Source of the DNA: Vicia villosa
Lineage: Eukaryota; Streptophyta; Magnoliopsida; Fabales; Fabaceae
Direction of reading: 5' to 3'
NCBI RefSeq assembly: GCF_029867415.1
Contig: NC_081180.1
Span: forward strand, 26,684,808 to 26,748,807
Length of the DNA stretch: 64,000 bases
A program made the translations under genes and the position numbers. The first letter of the stretch is position 1, and every line of letters starts with the position of its first letter. Of the stretch, positions 60,597 to 64,000 are shown in pieces. The notes under the pieces were generated by a model that made no database searches, had not been told where the DNA came from, and saw only the letters and a program-made list of their open reading frames with translations.

Positions 60597-62050
60597 TGTA
60601 ACATCCCGGTTTTTTGGTAGTAATTAGTTTATTAATTATTTTTATTATTTATTTGTTTTATTAATTTTTATGTGGTATGAAAATTGATTAAATATGTATT
60701 TTGTGATATATGTGTTTTGAGTTAGTAAGTGTGAAAATGAGAAAATAGTGGTTTGGGCCTAATGTGGTGTTAGAATGAGAAATAGTAGAGGTGTAAATTA
60801 GTAAGTCCATTAATGAAATAAGAGTTAGTAAGGTTTCACAAAACAAGGAAAAATAGAAAAATAGTGAGAGAAGTGAATAAAAGAGGAAAAAGAAGAGAGA
60901 AGAGAAGAGAAAGGGAGAAAGGAAGAAGAGGAAACCCTAGAAGCTTAAAACCTAAGGTAAGGGTGGGAATTTACTATTATTATGGGTTTGTATAATGATT
61001 ATGCAAGGGTAGTAACATGAAACTAGGGTTTGTTCATCATTTTCATAGTTTTGAAATTTTGGGTTTTGACATGAGGTGATGAAATTGATGTCATGAAATC
61101 TTATTTTTATGACGCTAAATGATTATATATGTTATGTATATGTTAGAATACATCATTTCTATGACTAAATATTGTTCATAATGGGTTTTTGGATGAAAAT
61201 TCGTGTTGGACAGAATGTTGTTCGAAGCAGAATTTTCTACATAATCAAAGGCGCGCCTAGCGTGGTAGACCGGGCTTAATGCGGTTTGCTCTGCAAAATT
61301 TTATAATTTTGGGAAATGGGATTGGGTATTGGATGCTTATGATTTATCATGAGTTATAGTGAGTTTTCCATAATTTTCTGGCATTGTTTGGATGATTTTT
61401 GAAGAAATTCTTTGTGATAACATGATACTTGAATTTTTCATGTATGTATATTGTGAATTGTAATTACTTGAGAATAAAATTGTGGAGATATGTTTGCTAC
61501 ATGTTATGTGTGATATTTTGATTTGGTGAGTGTTGTGAAGATGTTTTCATGTGTGATTGATAACATGAAAATTGTGTATGTTTGTGCCAATGTGTTGTGA
61601 ATTCATATGTGATGAATTGGTGAGATATATGCTTGTATAAGTAAGATTGGGAGATGGTCTTAACGTTTTCTTAGGTAGATAGAACTCATGCTCTAGTTAT
61701 GTAACACATTGGGGGTTTCGTTTGATTTCATGTTTAATGTGATGATAGAGATATATTGTATTACTCTCTTTACATTTTGATTATGTTGGATGATGTGATG
61801 CGGCCGTAGTGCCAAATGCTTGTATGCATGGATTAATTTGTGGTATGAAGTATAAATATGGTATCATTCTAATTTCCGCTGTGATGTGCATATGAAATAT
61901 GATATTCAAATTCGTGTTATGAACATGACCAAATGCAATTTGTATGTCATTTTACGTTGGTATTTGGAAATACATGTGACACCCTATTGATATGCATGCT
62001 TTTAGTCTGATTACGCAATATAATTGTTGTGGGGTTTAGGGGGTGTTACA
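60597..62050 (+). mobile_element. Solo LTR in the gypsy gag
   Basis: The 1,454-bp segment starts TGTAACATCCCGG and ends GGGGGTGTTACA, like the LTRs at 38303 and 25947. The flanks AAAAT (60592-60596) and AAAGT (62051-62055) are a 5-bp duplication with one mismatch. A leader-like GGAAACCCTAGAAGC at about 60929 and AGGCGCGCC at 61250 lie inside. No coding domain. Confidence 0.8.
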
Positions 62051-62143
62051 AAAGTCATTAGAGAAGTCTCATAAGCTGAATAAGTAAAATAAGAAATGAG
62101 GTCTTCACGAGCACATGTAACTCGTTGATGAGCATTTAAAATA
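62051..62143 (+). pseudogene. Gypsy gag, middle scrap
   Basis: About 90 bp between two insertions. Its last nine bases, TTTAAAATA, are repeated after the Mutator-like element, where gag resumes. Confidence 0.55.
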
Positions 62144-63556
62144 GGCAAAATACCCTTTTTGGTCCCTTAACTATATCCCAATGTCCATTCTGGTCCCTTA
62201 TCTTTAAAAAGTGTCAAAGTGGTCCTTTAATTATTCAAAAAGGTCCACGTTAATCCTTTCCGAAAATTCTGAAAAAATACTCCAAAATTTTTGCTTTTGC
62301 CAGGATTCGAACCCATACAGTCTAGCTTGCAAGCAATAGCAACTTTCCACTAAACCGCTTCACAATTGCTGCTTGTTATTTCATTCAATTTGGTTATCAT
62401 TATTATTCTTATTGTTATTTATTTAGAAACCCAGAATTGCTCGGGTTCATCATCCCTCACATATCTCTACCCACAAATTCAGAATTTATTCTCATGCTTT
62501 TCAACTCCATTCTTCATCCCTCATTGTTCAAGCTTTTCAACATCATTCTCCATCACTTACTTTCTTGGCCTCTTCTCCCTTGAAAGGTAAATAAAAAACA
62601 ATTTTTTCTTCTCAATCTCTCCTCTCATAACCCTCTTATTGCAAAAAATGAAACATTAAACCAGATCTGAATCTTGGTTTCACGCTCCCATTGATAAAGA
62701 TCCCAGAAAACTCCTCAAATTAAAATACCATTTCCACACATACCAACTTTAAAATCGCCTATTGAAGCTGATTTTGAATTGTTTCAGAATCGTTTGTTTT
62801 ATGGTGCTATTTTTTGGTTTCCTATACTAATCCTTTAATAAGTCATTCATGTAGATTGATTTGGGATTTTGAGAGTTCAAGAAAAAAAGCTCTTTTTTTC
62901 CTATGTCAAGTTGGGGTTTTAGCTAAAATAAGCGCTTATTCAAGAAGCTACTTCATGACAGTAGCTTAAATTGAGAATATTGCTAACAATTTTTTTGTTG
63001 GGGTTAAGTAATCATTTATTTATTCTTTAATTTTAATTAAAATGTTTATGAAAAATCAGAGCGGCTTGAACAAGGGAAGGAAGTCTGAACAAGAGTCATT
63101 ACTGGAATTGCTACGAAATCCCTTTAAATTCGTCCTGCTCTAGTTTCGTATTAGGGTTCTGTTTTGGGTAGTTTCGATCTGAAAATTTCTTGTTGTTTTC
63201 GTTTAATTTAACTTGATATTCGTGTTTGGGATGCAATTTAAGTTGAGGTTGGTGTTTATTCTTCTTGAATTTGAAGTGTTGTTTAGGTTTCTGGAAATGT
63301 ATTGAAAGTGGCTAGAGGTAGGGGATGAATATTCATGGATTTTCTGGAAATCTATAATAATAATAATAATAATAATATGACTCAACGCCACGTCAGATGC
63401 CGACATGAAAAAATTGACGCCGTTAGCAAAAATTGGACGGAAAGGAGTAACGTGGACCTTTTTGAATAATTAAAGGACCACTTTGACACTTTTTTAAGAT
63501 AAGGGACCAGAATGGACATTGGGGTATAGTTAAGGGACCAAAAAGGATAGTTTTCC
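62144..63556. mobile_element. 1.4-kb Mutator-like element with long inverted repeats
   Basis: An exact 9-bp duplication TTTAAAATA (62135-62143 and 63557-63565) flanks it. The terminal inverted repeats are about 120 bp and highly similar. Both contain CTTTTTGGTCCCTTAACTAT, CCATTCTGGTCCCTTATCTT and AAAGTGTCAAAGTGGTCC. No transposase. The interior includes a tRNA-like stretch (62299-62362), a TTATTATTATT-type run at about 63356-63377, and sequence with leader-like character (62400-63300), so it may have captured genic DNA. Confidence 0.92.
62299..62362 (-). other. tRNA-like segment inside the Mutator-like element
   Basis: On the minus strand GCGGTTTAGTGGAAAG looks like a D-arm/A-box region. GGGTTCGAATCC, 37-48 bp further on, is a canonical T-arm/B box, and TTGCAAGC sits where an anticodon loop could be. 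The acceptor stem does not pair well, so it is a tRNA-derived relic and not a working tRNA gene. Confidence 0.55.
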
Positions 63557-64000
63557 TTTAAAATATTTCCACACTGATGAAGCTTCCAAGTGCAAACAAT
63601 TTGCACTAACTCTAACAGGATCTGCCATGCTGTGGTTTAAAGTTTTTCCAGACGAGAGCATTGAGTCATGGATCATCCTATACGAGAGCTTCACAACTCA
63701 CTTCACAACCTGGAAAAGGCAACCAATGACAATAGATTTCCTAAGTGAAATAACAAAGGGAAATAAAAAGATCTTGCGATAGTACATTGACTATTTCAGA
63801 TATGTGTTCGGGAAAGTAGAAGGGGTTATGGAGGGCCTAAAGTGTTGGATATTTGAGAATGACCTTTTACGAGATAACTACTTCAGAAATAAGTTAGGGG
63901 AAAGGAGGCTCGTATTGTGAAAGAGTTGTTGAACATGGCACAACTTTTTATCAACCTTGAAGAAAAGCTTAACGCTTGGTTCGACAAATTGGATGCAACA
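63557..64000 (+). pseudogene. Gypsy gag domain (runs off the window)
   Basis: The frame reads FHTDEASKCKQFALTLTGSA then MLWFKVFPDESIESW, FTTHFTTWKRQP and FRYVFGKVEGVMEG. This is the Retrotrans_gag domain (PF03732 type) of Ty3/gypsy elements. A stop replaces an expected residue at about 63779, and a frame change follows near 63900, so it is decayed. Pol would lie beyond 64000. Confidence 0.85.

Noticed and set aside
62299..62362. Functional tRNA gene
   Set aside because: The B box is good, but the acceptor stem does not pair and the A box is imperfect, so it is kept only as a tRNA-like relic.

Overview
The window looks like nuclear DNA of a legume, most likely from the large-genome tribe Fabeae (Pisum, Vicia, Lathyrus, Lens) or a close relative. 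The reasons are an AT-rich background, intron-containing plant genes, an Ogre/Tat-type LTR retrotransposon with a tRNA-Arg-like primer binding site, SIRE/Maximus-type Copia LTRs, and many Mutator-like elements. The tribe is an inference from element types; no search was run.

Only two host genes are supported, both on the minus strand. The first (6180-15629) is pyruvate, phosphate dikinase. All 19 coding exons can be joined in frame to a 939-residue, chloroplast-targeted protein, with one GC-AG intron and a 3.9-kb first intron carrying three transposon-derived insertions. The second (30931-33352) is a PP2C-type protein phosphatase with an N-terminal acylation motif, like the plant PP2C 35 group. 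Both look intact. Their products have no evident joint pathway.

The rest is mostly layered mobile DNA. 1-3640: an Ogre-like LTR fragment and a decayed element coding for a plant mobile domain protein. 17.4-26 kb: a small Mutator-type MITE, then an imperfect duplication of a chimeric Copia/gypsy remnant broken up by long (TA)n tracts and two hairpin elements set in those tracts, then a gypsy RT remnant and a long LTR. 25.9-29.6 kb: a decayed Mutator-like element with DDE transposase and OTU-like protease remnants. 34.4-36.5 kb: MITEs, a SINE, and the 5' end of a Copia element.

36,563-53,092 holds a structurally complete Ogre-like element on the minus strand, inserted in the Copia gag with a GTTCC target duplication. 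It has two nearly identical 3.28-kb LTRs, no recognisable pol, a gag remnant, and a 3'-side array of about 6.5 copies of a 230-bp higher-order repeat. Its left LTR carries a 3.3-kb solo LTR. 53.7-64 kb: a 1.9-kb Mutator-like element, a SIRE-type solo LTR containing another solo LTR, and a gypsy (Tat/Retand-like) gag split by a further solo LTR and by a 1.4-kb Mutator-like element that carries a tRNA-like segment.

Exact target-site duplications and comparison with the empty copy allow the insertion order to be read in several places. I found no clearly new gene system. The most interesting structures are the 230-bp array inside the retrotransposon, the hairpin elements in (TA)n tracts, the concentration of solo LTRs, and the transposon-filled first intron of the dikinase gene.
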